In this document: piece by piece, positions 26,537-34,848 of the stretch
Numbering within the stretch: position 1 is the first letter of the stretch
Layout of the letters: each line of letters begins with the position of its first letter
Assembly (NCBI GenBank): GCA_002005325.1
Contig: CP017315.1
Location: 1,240,001 to 1,304,000, forward strand
From: Candidatus Tokpelaia hoelldoblerii
GTDB lineage: Bacteria > Pseudomonadota > Alphaproteobacteria > Rhizobiales > Rhizobiaceae
Length of the DNA stretch: 64,000 nt
Reading direction: 5' to 3'
Notes under the pieces: model-generated
Databases searched by the model: none
The model's input: only the letters and a program-made list of their open reading frames with translations
What the model was told of the DNA's origin: nothing
Program-made: the position numbers and the translations under genes

Positions 26537-27691
26537 ATGATGTCTTTATGGTTTTCAGCAGAAGAATATAAAAGACGCCGGAACACGCTTTTATCGCACC
26601 TGAAGAAAGACAAGCTCGACGCGGTTCTGCTGTTCGCCCAGGAAAGCATGTACTGGCTCACCGGCTATGAGACATTCGGCTTCTGCCTGTTCCAGTGCCT
26701 GGTTGTCAAGGCAGACGGCGAGCAGGTATTGCTCACCCGCGCGCCGGATTTAAGACAGGCGCAGGCAACCTCCAATATCACCAATATTGTTGTCTGGCAG
26801 GACGGGCAGGACGCCAACCCCGCCCTTGACCTGCGCAACCTGCTCAATGACCTCGGCCTGCTGGGCTGCCGCGTTGGTATCGAATACCGCGCCCACGGCC
26901 TGACCGGCGCCGACTGCCGCCGGCTGGATGAACAACTGGCCAACTTTGCCAAAATCATCGACATATCCGGCATGGTGGATCATCTGCGCCTTGTCAAAAG
27001 CGATGAGGAAATCGCATTTGTCCGCAAAGCGGCAGCCCTCACGGATGAAGGCCTGAAAACAGCCTTGAAGCTTGTCAGAAAAGGCGCGAATGAAGCCGAT
27101 ATCCTGACAGCATTGACACATGCCAATTTCAGCGGCGGCGGCGATTTTCCCGCCAATGATTATGTGATCGGTTCAGGCAGTGACGCGCTGTTATGCCGCT
27201 CGCACAGCGGGCGGCGCAAGCTTGCCGCCCGTGACCAGCTGACACTGGAATGGTCAGGCGTTTTCCGCCATTATCACGCGCCGATGATGCGCACCGTCCT
27301 GGTCGGCAAGCCCGATCCCCGCCATATTGAACTTTATGAAGCCGCCGACACAGCCATGACTGCGCTGGAAAAGGCCATGCAGCCAACCACCTCTTTCGGC
27401 AGCCTGTTTGACATTTACGCGCGCATTATAGAAGACCATAATCTGACCCGCCACCGTTTTAATGCCTGCGGCTACCCGGTGGGGGCGCGTTTTGCCCCGT
27501 CATGGATGGAAGACGGGCAAATCCAGAGCGGCAACAACACACCGATCAAGCCCGGGATGGTTCTGCTCGTTCACGCCATGCTGTTTGATTCTGACGCCAC
27601 CATTGCCATGGCCATGGCGCAGACCTATCTGATTACACAAAACGGAGCAAAATCCTTGTCACACCATCCCCGGGAACTGATTGTAAAATAG
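26537..27691 (+). CDS. M24-family protein, ectoine hydrolase/Xaa-Pro peptidase-like
   Basis: A 384-residue pita-bread-fold protein with a creatinase-like N-terminal domain (FSAEEYKRRRNTLLSHLKK, MYWLTGYETFGF) and an M24 domain (HLRLVKSDEEIAFVRKAA onward). The region where metallo-aminopeptidases have their first metal Asp pair reads LEWSGVFRHYHAPMMRTV, with no Asp. I recall a YHAP pattern in ectoine-hydrolase (DoeA)-like members, so this is more likely such a hydrolase than a true prolidase. GGGGAAG stands before the start, with two adjacent ATG codons. It follows pgeF by 7 bases and the next lipoprotein gene by 2, so it is in the same transcript. Confidence 0.78.
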   Translation: MMSLWFSAEEYKRRRNTLLSHLKKDKLDAVLLFAQESMYWLTGYETFGFCLFQCLVVKADGEQVLLTRAPDLRQAQATSNITNIVVWQDGQDANPALDLRNLLNDLGLLGCRVGIEYRAHGLTGADCRRLDEQLANFAKIIDISGMVDHLRLVKSDEEIAFVRKAAALTDEGLKTALKLVRKGANEADILTALTHANFSGGGDFPANDYVIGSGSDALLCRSHSGRRKLAARDQLTLEWSGVFRHYHAPMMRTVLVGKPDPRHIELYEAADTAMTALEKAMQPTTSFGSLFDIYARIIEDHNLTRHRFNACGYPVGARFAPSWMEDGQIQSGNNTPIKPGMVLLVHAMLFDSDATIAMAMAQTYLITQNGAKSLSHHPRELIVK

Positions 27692-27693
27692 CC

Positions 27694-28164
27694 ATGACAC
27701 GCCGCCTGTTTTTCTGCCTTCTGTCGGGATTTCTGCTTGCCGCCTGCGGGCGTCACGGTTTTGCACCCGCCCCTTCCGCAATGACGGACCAACACCGGCA
27801 GGCCATCCGCCTGTTACCGGCAGAGGATATCCCGCCCGCCGCCATGCAGGTGCTTGAACACGCCTTTGCCCAATCAGCCCCGCGCTTCGGCTTTGCCCTC
27901 AATGCCAGGCAGAACGCTGACAGGACACTGTATCTGCGCGGCTATTTTTCAGCCGTGAGCAATGAGGACGAAAAAAACAGTACCCTGCATTATGTCTTTG
28001 ATATTTTAAACCGTTCCGGCGAGCGCCTGCACCGCATACGCGGCTTTTACCCGCTTGGCCCCAACAGTAGCGCCCGCCCGCTCTGGAACGGAATAAAATC
28101 AGGCGATTGCACTGCGATTGCCAATGATATTCTGAGAAAAATCACCCTATGGCAAGAGCGCTGA
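27694..28164 (+). CDS. Hypothetical lipoprotein
   Basis: A 156-residue exported lipoprotein. The N-terminus MTRRLFFCLLSGFLLAACG is a type II signal with lipobox LAAC, so it would be processed by Lgt, whose gene lies 3 kb upstream on the same strand. The mature part contains QNADRTLYLRGYFSA and LHYVFDILNRSGERLHRIRG, suggesting alternating beta strands. I do not recognise a named family. It begins two bases after the M24 gene stop and probably shares its mRNA. prs follows after about 107 bases. Confidence 0.78.
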   Translation: MTRRLFFCLLSGFLLAACGRHGFAPAPSAMTDQHRQAIRLLPAEDIPPAAMQVLEHAFAQSAPRFGFALNARQNADRTLYLRGYFSAVSNEDEKNSTLHYVFDILNRSGERLHRIRGFYPLGPNSSARPLWNGIKSGDCTAIANDILRKITLWQER

Positions 28165-28271
28165 TGAAACCGGACAGCAACTTTAAAGGTATATATTGTG
28201 ATTGTGCACTTGCAATCTACTGGAAACCCGCTAAAAGGCGGTAAAAATAGAACAGCCCTAAGGACAGACAC

Positions 28272-29204
28272 ATGAAACTTTTCTGCGGCAACTCTAATCC
28301 CCAATTGGCGGAAGCAATTGCAGGACACCTGCACATCCCGCTGGGCAAGGCTACCGTACGCCGGTTTGCCGATCAGGAAATTTTTGTTGAAATTCATGAA
28401 AATGTCCGTGGTCAGGATGTTTTTGTCCTGCAATCCACCTCCTACCCCACCAATGACCATTTGATGGAACTGCTGATTATGATTGACGCATTGCGGCGTT
28501 CGTCCGCGCGGCGCATCACAGCCGTGATCCCCTATTTCGGTTATGCGCGGCAGGACCGCAAACCCGGGCCCCGCACACCGATTTCCGCAAAACTGGTTGC
28601 CAATCTGATTACAGAGGCCGGCGCCAACCGTGTGCTCACCCTTGATCTTCATGCCGGGCAGATTCAGGGCTTTTTTGATATTCCGACCGATAATCTTTAT
28701 GCAGTGCCGGTGATTGCGCGCGATGTCGCCGCCCATTATTCAACCGACAACGTCATGGTCGTTTCACCTGATACCGGTGGCGTGGTGCGCGCCCGCGCCC
28801 TCGCCAAACGCCTTGACTGCCTGCTTGCCATTGTTGACAAGCGCCGTGAGCGCCCGGGCGAATCAGAAGTGATGAATGTGATCGGCGAAGTCAAAGGCAA
28901 GGATTGCTTGCTGCTTGATGACATTGTTGATTCCGGCGGCACCTTGTGCAATGCGGCGGAAGCCCTTCTCAAAAAGGGGGCGAAAAGCGTTACCGCCTAT
29001 ATCACCCACGGGGTGCTTTCCAGCGGCGCGGTGGCGCGTATCACCGGCTCCAGGCTGAAAGAACTGGTGATTACGGATTCCATCCAGCCGACACCGGCGA
29101 TTGAACAGGCGCCGAATATCCGTATTTTATCAATCGCCCCGCTTCTGGGAGAAGCGATTGCCCGCACCGCGGCAGAACAATCCGTCTCCAGCCTGTTCGA
29201 TTGA
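28272..29204 (+). CDS. prs: Ribose-phosphate pyrophosphokinase
   Basis: A 310-residue PRPP synthetase that transfers pyrophosphate from ATP to ribose 5-phosphate for nucleotide, His and Trp synthesis. Seen are CGNSNPQLAEAIAGHL, the ATP-side ARQDRKPGPRTPISAKL, the cation-site DLHAGQIQGFFDIP, and the PRPP loop LLLDDIVDSGGTL. AAGGACAG precedes the ATG. Length is normal. The downstream ATPase gene is convergent, 39 bases away. PRPP made here is a substrate of the apt product encoded at 39.3 kb. Confidence 0.95.
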   Translation: MKLFCGNSNPQLAEAIAGHLHIPLGKATVRRFADQEIFVEIHENVRGQDVFVLQSTSYPTNDHLMELLIMIDALRRSSARRITAVIPYFGYARQDRKPGPRTPISAKLVANLITEAGANRVLTLDLHAGQIQGFFDIPTDNLYAVPVIARDVAAHYSTDNVMVVSPDTGGVVRARALAKRLDCLLAIVDKRRERPGESEVMNVIGEVKGKDCLLLDDIVDSGGTLCNAAEALLKKGAKSVTAYITHGVLSSGAVARITGSRLKELVITDSIQPTPAIEQAPNIRILSIAPLLGEAIARTAAEQSVSSLFD

Positions 29205-29243
29205 CAGGATGCAGACGGAAAACGCTGTTATATCAGAAAAATT

Positions 29244-30770
29244 CTACTCTGCCGCGTGGCCTGCCATCATCATATCATCGGCCGCATCCGGGTTGCCCGC
29301 TGCGGTTTCCAGCCCTAAATCGGGGAAAGCAACAATGCGCCTGCCGGAAAAATCCGTGCGCACCACCAGAAGCCCGCGTTCTTCAAAATAGGCAAGCAGC
29401 CGCCGCGCCCGCGAAAGCGAATGCGTGCCATAAAGGCGGGCCAGTGTCGCGTCGCCCGGACAGGGTTTATCCGTCACCGCCGCCTGCGCCACCGCCAGAA
29501 ACACGCCCTGCACATCATCGGTAACACTTTTGGAAAGCTCCAGAGCCTGCTGCCAGGCCTCGCCCGCCGCCGCGTCCTCATCAATGCCGGCTTTTGCCAC
29601 CGCCAGGCGGCGGCGGAAGGCCGTCAGCTCCAGCGGCGCGCCCGGCACACGGTGAATACGGCAGCGCACCAGAAAATCCTGATAAAGCACGGCGACAGAG
29701 CGATAGGCCGCCTCCGGGTCATCAACAATTTCGCGCATGACGTTATCAAGCATCTCATTGCGTTCAGCTTGCGAGAACTCAGGAAACAGGGAAGGTTCTT
29801 CAACCGGTTCTTCCGCCCGCGCCCGCACCACCTCTTCCAGTATCTCATTGGTCGGTTTGGGCGGCGGCGGTGCCGCACGGCGCACAGGCATACGGATTTC
29901 CTGCGCAGAGGGCGTAAAAATCAAGTCCTGCGCGTCAACCGGCGCTTCCGGCAAGGGCATCAGTCTGGGGCTGGAAGAACGCGCCGAAGTTTCCACCACG
30001 CCGATTTTTATCGGCAACGGACGGCGCGACAAGGCAGGCCCCAGAGCAATAAAATGCCCGCGCTCCAGATCGCGGAACATCTCCGCCTGCCGGCGTTCCA
30101 TGCCCAGCAGATCAGCCGCGCGCGCCATATCAATATCAAGGAATGTCCGCCCCATGAGAAAGTTGGAGGCTTCCGCCGCAACATTTTTCGCCAGTTTTGC
30201 CAGCCGCTGCGTGGCGATAACACCGGCAAGGCCGCGTTTGCGGCCACGGCACATCAGGTTGGTCATGGCGCCAAGCGAGACTTTCCGTGCTTCATCCGAC
30301 ACTTCACCGGCAGCGGCAGGAGCAAACAGCTGCGCCTCATCCACCACCACCAGCATCGGATACCAGTGATCGCGGTCAGCATCAAACAAGCCGCCAAGAA
30401 AAGCAGCGGCAGCGCGCATTTGCTGCTCGGTATCAAGCCCTTCCAGATTAAGCACGGTTGACACCCGGTGCTGGCGAATGCGGCCGGCAATACGGGTCAG
30501 TTCCTGCTCGGTGCGGGTGGCGTCCACCACCACATGGCCGAAACGGTCAGACAATGTAACAAAATCGCCTTCAGGATCGATCACACATTGCTGCACCCAT
30601 TCAGCGCTCTGTTCCAGCAGGCGGCGCAACAGGTGTGACTTGCCCGAACCGGAATTGCCCTGCACCAGCAAACGCGTGGCCAGCAGTTCCTCCAGATCAA
30701 GGATGGCCGGGGTTTCCTTGCCCAAAGCCGCATCCCTGGCGAGCAGCCCCATATCAATATCGACTTTCAT
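29244..30770 (-). CDS. HerA-like (DUF87) ATP-binding protein
   Basis: A 508-residue ATPase of the HerA/FtsK-related DUF87 group. Walker A is VQGNSGSGKSHLLRRL, Walker B is LVVVDEAQLF, and an arginine-rich CRGRKRGLAGVIATQRLAKL resembles the sensor region. HerA proteins translocate DNA, sometimes with a NurA nuclease, but no nuclease gene adjoins here. The C-terminal 200 residues after a Pro-rich linker (RRAAPPPPKPTNEI) appear helical and end in an LDTA-like DLGLETAAGNPDAA. In Rhizobiales such genes are chromosomal and conserved, so a housekeeping role is as likely as defence. Confidence 0.83.
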   Translation of the reverse strand: MKVDIDMGLLARDAALGKETPAILDLEELLATRLLVQGNSGSGKSHLLRRLLEQSAEWVQQCVIDPEGDFVTLSDRFGHVVVDATRTEQELTRIAGRIRQHRVSTVLNLEGLDTEQQMRAAAAFLGGLFDADRDHWYPMLVVVDEAQLFAPAAAGEVSDEARKVSLGAMTNLMCRGRKRGLAGVIATQRLAKLAKNVAAEASNFLMGRTFLDIDMARAADLLGMERRQAEMFRDLERGHFIALGPALSRRPLPIKIGVVETSARSSSPRLMPLPEAPVDAQDLIFTPSAQEIRMPVRRAAPPPPKPTNEILEEVVRARAEEPVEEPSLFPEFSQAERNEMLDNVMREIVDDPEAAYRSVAVLYQDFLVRCRIHRVPGAPLELTAFRRRLAVAKAGIDEDAAAGEAWQQALELSKSVTDDVQGVFLAVAQAAVTDKPCPGDATLARLYGTHSLSRARRLLAYFEERGLLVVRTDFSGRRIVAFPDLGLETAAGNPDAADDMMMAGHAAE

Positions 30771-30889
30771 TAAAACTCCGATAAAACCCGCATTTTGACA
30801 GCTACAACATGAATCTGTGATGATTCCCTTTTATTCTTAGCATTTTTTAGCCCTCATTTTTATGCCTGTCATAAAAAAAGCCACAACTC

Positions 30890-30918
30890 TTGCACAAATG
30901 GCCGGAATGCTCTATAGA
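30890..30918 (+). promoter_or_regulatory. Sigma70-type promoter of rplY
   Basis: TTGCAC (30890-30895), a 17-base spacer and TATAGA (30913-30918). Spacing is ideal. Transcription would start near 30925, giving a 5' leader of about 155 bases. Confidence 0.65.
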
Positions 30919-31032
30919 AACGCTCATCCGCGCAGACACCCTTGGAGGCAACGCGGACGGGGGCAACCACTGTTCATCAGGGATTGTTCTTTAGTTTTCA
31001 GTCTAAACAACTGGAAATGCTCCATTTCTGTT

Positions 31033-31057
31033 GCACAAACAAAAAACAAGTTTGTGC
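31033..31057 (+). promoter_or_regulatory. Hairpin in the rplY leader
   Basis: A perfect inverted repeat, GCACAAAC (31033-31040) and GTTTGTGC (31050-31057) with an A-rich 9-base loop. It ends 10 bases before the AAAGGA ribosome-binding site of rplY (start 31082). It could be a target for autogenous control or simply protect the 5' end; no known leader motif was recognised. Confidence 0.45.
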
Positions 31058-31081
31058 CGGTATCTTTGAAAGGATCATGCT

Positions 31082-31768
31082 ATGAGTAAGAGCTATACGC
31101 TTAAAGCTGAAGCACGGACACGGGTTGGTAAGGGGTCCTCCCGCGAGCTTCGCCGCAACGGTAAAATACCTGCTGTCATCTATGGTGACAAAAAGGCCCC
31201 TGTGGCCATTGTCCTCCCCTATAAGGACATTTTCTACAAAATTCACGGCGGCGGCTTCCGCACCACAGTCGCAACGATTGAGCTTGACGGCAAGAAAATT
31301 CAGGTTCTGCCGAAGGATTATCAGCTTGACCCGGTACGCGACTTCCCGCTGCATGTCGATTTCCTGCGCGTTTCGGCGAAATCGGTTGTTCAGGTCAACA
31401 TTCCGGTTCACTTCCTCAATGAAGAGGAATGCCCCGGCCTCAAGGAAGGCGGTGTTCTCAACACTGTTCATCACGAAATTGCGCTGATTGTATCGGCAAC
31501 GGCAATTCCTGAAGCCCTGACTGTTGACCTCACAGGCCTTCAAATCGGCGATGCCATCCACCTTTCGTCCATCACCCTGCCGGAAGGGGCGGAAGTTGCC
31601 TCGCAGGAAGAGGACTTCACCATCGCGACCATCGCCGCGCCTGCCGCACTGATTTCTGAAGAGAATGCAGCTGCTGACGAGGAGAGCGCCGAGGGCGGGG
31701 AAGCGCCTGCCGCTGAAGGCGAGAGCGAAGGCGAAGAAGCCAAGCCTGAAGAGACTGAAGGCGAATAA
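31082..31768 (+). CDS. rplY: 50S ribosomal protein L25 (Ctc form)
   Basis: A 228-residue large-subunit protein that binds 5S rRNA. The N-terminal L25 domain has EARTRVGKGSSRELRRNGKI and AVIYGDKKAPVAI, followed by the beta domain typical of the long Ctc form (FPLHVDFLRVS, EECPGLKEGGVLNTVHHEI). The C-terminal 40 residues are strongly acidic, Glu/Ala-rich (AADEESAEGGEAPAAEGESE), as in many alphaproteobacteria. AAAGGA precedes the ATG. A strong terminator follows, before pth. Confidence 0.94.
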   Translation: MSKSYTLKAEARTRVGKGSSRELRRNGKIPAVIYGDKKAPVAIVLPYKDIFYKIHGGGFRTTVATIELDGKKIQVLPKDYQLDPVRDFPLHVDFLRVSAKSVVQVNIPVHFLNEEECPGLKEGGVLNTVHHEIALIVSATAIPEALTVDLTGLQIGDAIHLSSITLPEGAEVASQEEDFTIATIAAPAALISEENAAADEESAEGGEAPAAEGESEGEEAKPEETEGE

Positions 31769-31780
31769 GACAAAACGCAA

Positions 31781-31821
31781 AACAGGCAGATGGGGAAAAC
31801 CTCCATCTGCCTGTTTTTTTA
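31781..31821 (+). terminator. Strong terminator after rplY
   Basis: AACAGGCAGATGG (31781-31793) pairs perfectly with CCATCTGCCTGTT (31803-31815) around a GGGAAAACC-type loop, ending in seven T residues (31814-31820). It is a textbook factor-independent terminator 12 bases after the stop. pth would then need read-through or its own promoter. Confidence 0.95.
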
Positions 31822-31879
31822 TTGTCCTGATTCAGGCAAAATCATCCAGACGTTTTTTTCTCTTGGCGGAGCAAGACAG

Positions 31880-32609
31880 ATGCAGCTTGTTGCAGGGCTT
31901 GGCAATCCCGGTTCCCAATATGAACACAACCGCCATAATATCGGTTTTATGGCCGTTGTTGGCCCCCGCCCCCCGGCCCCCCCCCCCCCGCCGTTATCGC
32001 TTTTCGCCATGGAACAGGAAATTTCAGGCATTGATTGCTGATGGGGTGATTGACGGCGAAAAAGTCCTGCTTGTCAAACCGCAGACCTATATGAACCTTT
32101 CCGGCCAGTCGATCGGCGGGATATTGCGTTTTCACAAGCTTTCCCCCGATAATCTTCTGGTTATTCATGACGAACTGGATCTGCCCGCCGGCAAGGTACG
32201 GATTAAAAAAGGCGGCAGCGCCGGCGGTCATAACGGGTTGAAATCCATTGACGGCCATTGCGGCAAGGATTACCGCCGCCTGCGGCTGGGCATCGGCCAT
32301 CCCGGCCACAAGGATATGGTGCATCATTATGTGCTGGGTAATTTTGCCAAGGCGGATGAGGCATGGCTGGAACCGCTGCTTGACGCCATCAGCGACCATA
32401 TGCCCCTGTTGCTGAAAGGCGAGGACAGCACCTTCATGAACCGCCTGACAGCCGCGGTAGGCGACAGCAATGCAGAAGCCAAACCGGAGAAAAAAGCCCG
32501 GAGCCATATCCGTGCCGCCCGTCCGTCCGCCAAACCGGCCCTGCCGCAAACCGGCCCGATGACAGATATGCTCAAAAAGCTGTTTTCCAGAAAACCGGAC
32601 AGGGAATAG
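31880..32609 (+). CDS. pth: Peptidyl-tRNA hydrolase, frameshifted at a poly-C run
   Basis: Peptidyl-tRNA hydrolase recycles tRNA from prematurely released peptidyl-tRNA and is generally essential. The N-terminal part MQLVAGLGNPGSQYEHNRHN (from 31880) has the Asn and His of the active site. The rest (LVKPQTYMNLSGQSIGGILR, HDELDLPAGKVRIKKGGSAG, DYRRLRLGIGHPG) is in a different frame. The break lies in a C-rich stretch at 31963-31992 that contains a run of 13 C (31977-31989). With 12 C the frame would be continuous, reading a Pro/Arg-rich insert before YRFSPWNRKFQ. In relatives this spot is a short DAIHRRHGFSPW-like segment. Either a homopolymer sequencing/assembly error or a true mutation or phase-variable tract. 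The C-terminal tail is Lys/Arg-rich. Confidence 0.82.
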
Positions 32610-32694
32610 GCGTATTCATCCCTGGACTCTATAGATATTGCCGTAAAATATGGTATAGAAGCACCCAAGATAAAAATTTAAGGACTATGCGACC

Positions 32695-33798
32695 ATGGGT
32701 TTCAAATGCGGAATCGTTGGTTTGCCGAATGTCGGCAAATCCACTCTTTTCAACGCCCTGACCAAAACAGCGGCAGCACAGGCGGCCAATTATCCCTTCT
32801 GCACCATTGAACCGAACACCGGTGAAGTGGCCGTGCCCGACCCGCGCATGAAAAAAATTGCCGCCATTGCCGGCTCGAAGGAAATCATCCCCACCCGTAT
32901 CAGCTTTGTTGATATTGCCGGCCTGGTGCGCGGCGCCTCCAAAGGCGAGGGCCTGGGCAACCAGTTTCTGGCCAATATTCGTGAAGTGGATGCCATTGTC
33001 CATGTACTGCGCTGCTTTGAGGATGATGACATCACCCATGTCGAAGGGCGCATTGACCCGGTTTCCGATGCTGCCACAGTGGAAACGGAGTTGATGCTTT
33101 CCGACCTTGAAAGCCTTGAGCGCCGCATTGTGCAAATGCGCAAACGCGCCACCGGCAAAGACAAGGAAGCGCTTGCCGTTCTGCCGATGATGGAACAGGC
33201 CCTTGCCCTGTTGCAGGATGGCAAGCCGGTGCGCCTGCTGTTGAAAGACATTGCAGCGGAAGACCTTGATATTCTCAACGGCCTTAACCTGCTGACATCA
33301 AAGCCCGTGCTTTATGTCTGCAATGTCGCTGAAGGCGATACTGTCAATGGCAATGAACATACCGGAGCTGTTGCCGGAATGGCGGCGGAACAGGGTGCTG
33401 AAACGGTGATTATTTCCGCCGCGATTGAGGCAGAAGTTGCCCAGCTGCCGGATGAGGAAGCGGCAGAATATCTGGAAGCCATGGGGCTGCATGAACCCGG
33501 GCTGGACCGCCTTATCCGCGCCGGATACCATTTGCTTGACCTTATTACCTATTTCACCTGCGGGCCGAAGGAAACCCGCGCCTGGACCATCAGGCGCGGC
33601 ACCAGGGCGCCGCAGGCGGCCGGTGTTATCCATTCGGATTTCGAGCGTGGCTTTATCCGCGCCCAGACAATCGGCTATCAGGACTATATCACGCTTGGCG
33701 GTGAAACGGCTGCCAGGGAAGCCGGCAAGGCCCGTGATGAAGGCAAGGAATATGTCGTACAGGACGGCGATGTCATGCTGTTCAAACACAATACATAA
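32695..33798 (+). CDS. ychF: Redox-regulated ATPase YchF/Obg-like
   Basis: A 367-residue TRAFAC-class P-loop protein that prefers ATP over GTP, and binds ribosomes. G1 is IVGLPNVGKSTLFNAL, followed by AAQAANYPFCTIEPN, G3 DIAGLVRGASKGEGLGNQFL, and the altered G4 YVCNVAEGD that explains ATP use. The C-terminal TGS domain has TYFTCGPKETRAWTIRRGT and ends GKEYVVQDGDVMLFKHN. AAGGA precedes the ATG. It follows pth, an order common in bacteria. Confidence 0.95.
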   Translation: MGFKCGIVGLPNVGKSTLFNALTKTAAAQAANYPFCTIEPNTGEVAVPDPRMKKIAAIAGSKEIIPTRISFVDIAGLVRGASKGEGLGNQFLANIREVDAIVHVLRCFEDDDITHVEGRIDPVSDAATVETELMLSDLESLERRIVQMRKRATGKDKEALAVLPMMEQALALLQDGKPVRLLLKDIAAEDLDILNGLNLLTSKPVLYVCNVAEGDTVNGNEHTGAVAGMAAEQGAETVIISAAIEAEVAQLPDEEAAEYLEAMGLHEPGLDRLIRAGYHLLDLITYFTCGPKETRAWTIRRGTRAPQAAGVIHSDFERGFIRAQTIGYQDYITLGGETAAREAGKARDEGKEYVVQDGDVMLFKHNT

Positions 33799-33807
33799 CC
33801 ATTCAAG

Positions 33808-34788
33808 TCAGTACGTCACCGTTATAGCAACCGTATCGGAATAGGTGCCGGCACTGGGTGTCTGCTGCGGCAACACCCGCGCATAAACCGGAATTGTCTG
33901 ATTGCTGCCGATACCGACCCCGTTGATCGCCGTCGTTCCGTTCCAGCTGCTCTGATAAGCGGGATCGCTGAACAACCCGTATTGAATAGATTGGCTGCCA
34001 TTCATCATCCGCATACCGGTAGAGCTTGCCAGGCTGACACTGTAAGGCTGTGCCAGAGTGCAATTGACGATGATTGCCCCTTGCGCGGACAGCGTTTGAG
34101 TCAAAACGGTTTGCGTGCCGAAATTGATATCATTGGCGCTGACATTGCAATTAGGCTGGATGATGGCGGTGATGGTGACAGCGCTGGTAATATTCTGGCC
34201 ACTGTTAAAACAACTGCCAAGAAGAATCGGCGCGATCAGGCCCGAAGTGAAATAGGTCGTATAACGTGATGTTGTGGAATATGTCCCTGCCGGTACAACC
34301 TGCCCCGCAGCAATGCTGCCGGTAAAAGGCTGCGTATAGGATGTGCCTAAAACCGGCAGAAGCGCAGTCTGCTGAGGAATGGTGCCGGAACCGGAAACCG
34401 TGCGCATCCCCCACACAAGGTTCCCCGGCAGATAGAGATTAAAGGCCAGCGCATAACCAAGCGCAGCGCCGCTGGTGCCATGCAGCAGACGCGTTGTGCC
34501 GGACATATCCGCCAGTGCCGGCTCTATTGTCGGGCACATCGCTGATGTCAGTTCCAGCAAGCCGGCAGAACACTGAAACCCCATTGAACCGCTCATACTG
34601 CCGCTGTTGCCGGATAAAATCGTGCCGAAACTCAATGTCGCAGGCGCATTGTTAAAGCTGCAGGTGATCGCCTGCGCCTTGTCAAGCCGGCCAAAATTCC
34701 CCATCGTCAAAACAGCGAGGAACAGCAAAAAGGCAGCCTTGCAGCCGACATTATTTTTCCACATCACACGCACTTTCAAACAAGCCAT
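33808..34788 (-). CDS. SCPU-domain pilus protein (Csu-type, two-domain)
   Basis: A 326-residue exported pilus protein, last of a four-gene chaperone-usher operon. After a signal sequence ending DKAQA come two spore coat protein U (SCPU) domains. The first starts ITCSFNNAPATLSFGTILSG. The second is IQPNCNVSANDINFGTQTVL through QTIPVYARVLPQQTPSAGTY and ends SDTVAITVTY, the donor-type final strand seen in Csu subunits. Its position after the usher and its two domains resemble CsuE, the tip adhesin of archaic pili; that role is inferred. Start could also be the Met eight codons later. The stop is 10 bases from the ychF stop on the opposite strand. Confidence 0.85.
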   Translation of the reverse strand: MACLKVRVMWKNNVGCKAAFLLFLAVLTMGNFGRLDKAQAITCSFNNAPATLSFGTILSGNSGSMSGSMGFQCSAGLLELTSAMCPTIEPALADMSGTTRLLHGTSGAALGYALAFNLYLPGNLVWGMRTVSGSGTIPQQTALLPVLGTSYTQPFTGSIAAGQVVPAGTYSTTSRYTTYFTSGLIAPILLGSCFNSGQNITSAVTITAIIQPNCNVSANDINFGTQTVLTQTLSAQGAIIVNCTLAQPYSVSLASSTGMRMMNGSQSIQYGLFSDPAYQSSWNGTTAINGVGIGSNQTIPVYARVLPQQTPSAGTYSDTVAITVTY

Positions 34789-34848
34789 GCGTTATATCTG
34801 TGTCAGCGCCGCAAACTGCCAAGGGCGGCAGCGCACAACAAAAAAGCG

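Larger units (their letters stand above)
30771..31081. other. rplY upstream region
   Basis: A region of 311 bases with no gene. It holds a strong rplY promoter (30890-30918), a leader of about 155 bases, and a hairpin beside the rplY ribosome-binding site (31033-31057). The left part is the promoter region of the divergent DUF87 ATPase, with T/A-rich stretches at 30830-30880. Confidence 0.6.

Noticed and set aside
29244..30770. DUF87/HerA-like ATPase as part of a defence system
   Set aside because: No nuclease, Sir2, NurA or other defence partner adjoins; the gene sits in a housekeeping neighbourhood between prs and rplY.
31965..31992. Programmed frameshift or phase-variation switch as a firm call for pth
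   Set aside because: The C13 tract fits slippage, but pth is an unlikely contingency gene and an assembly error is equally possible, so it is listed only as a finding.
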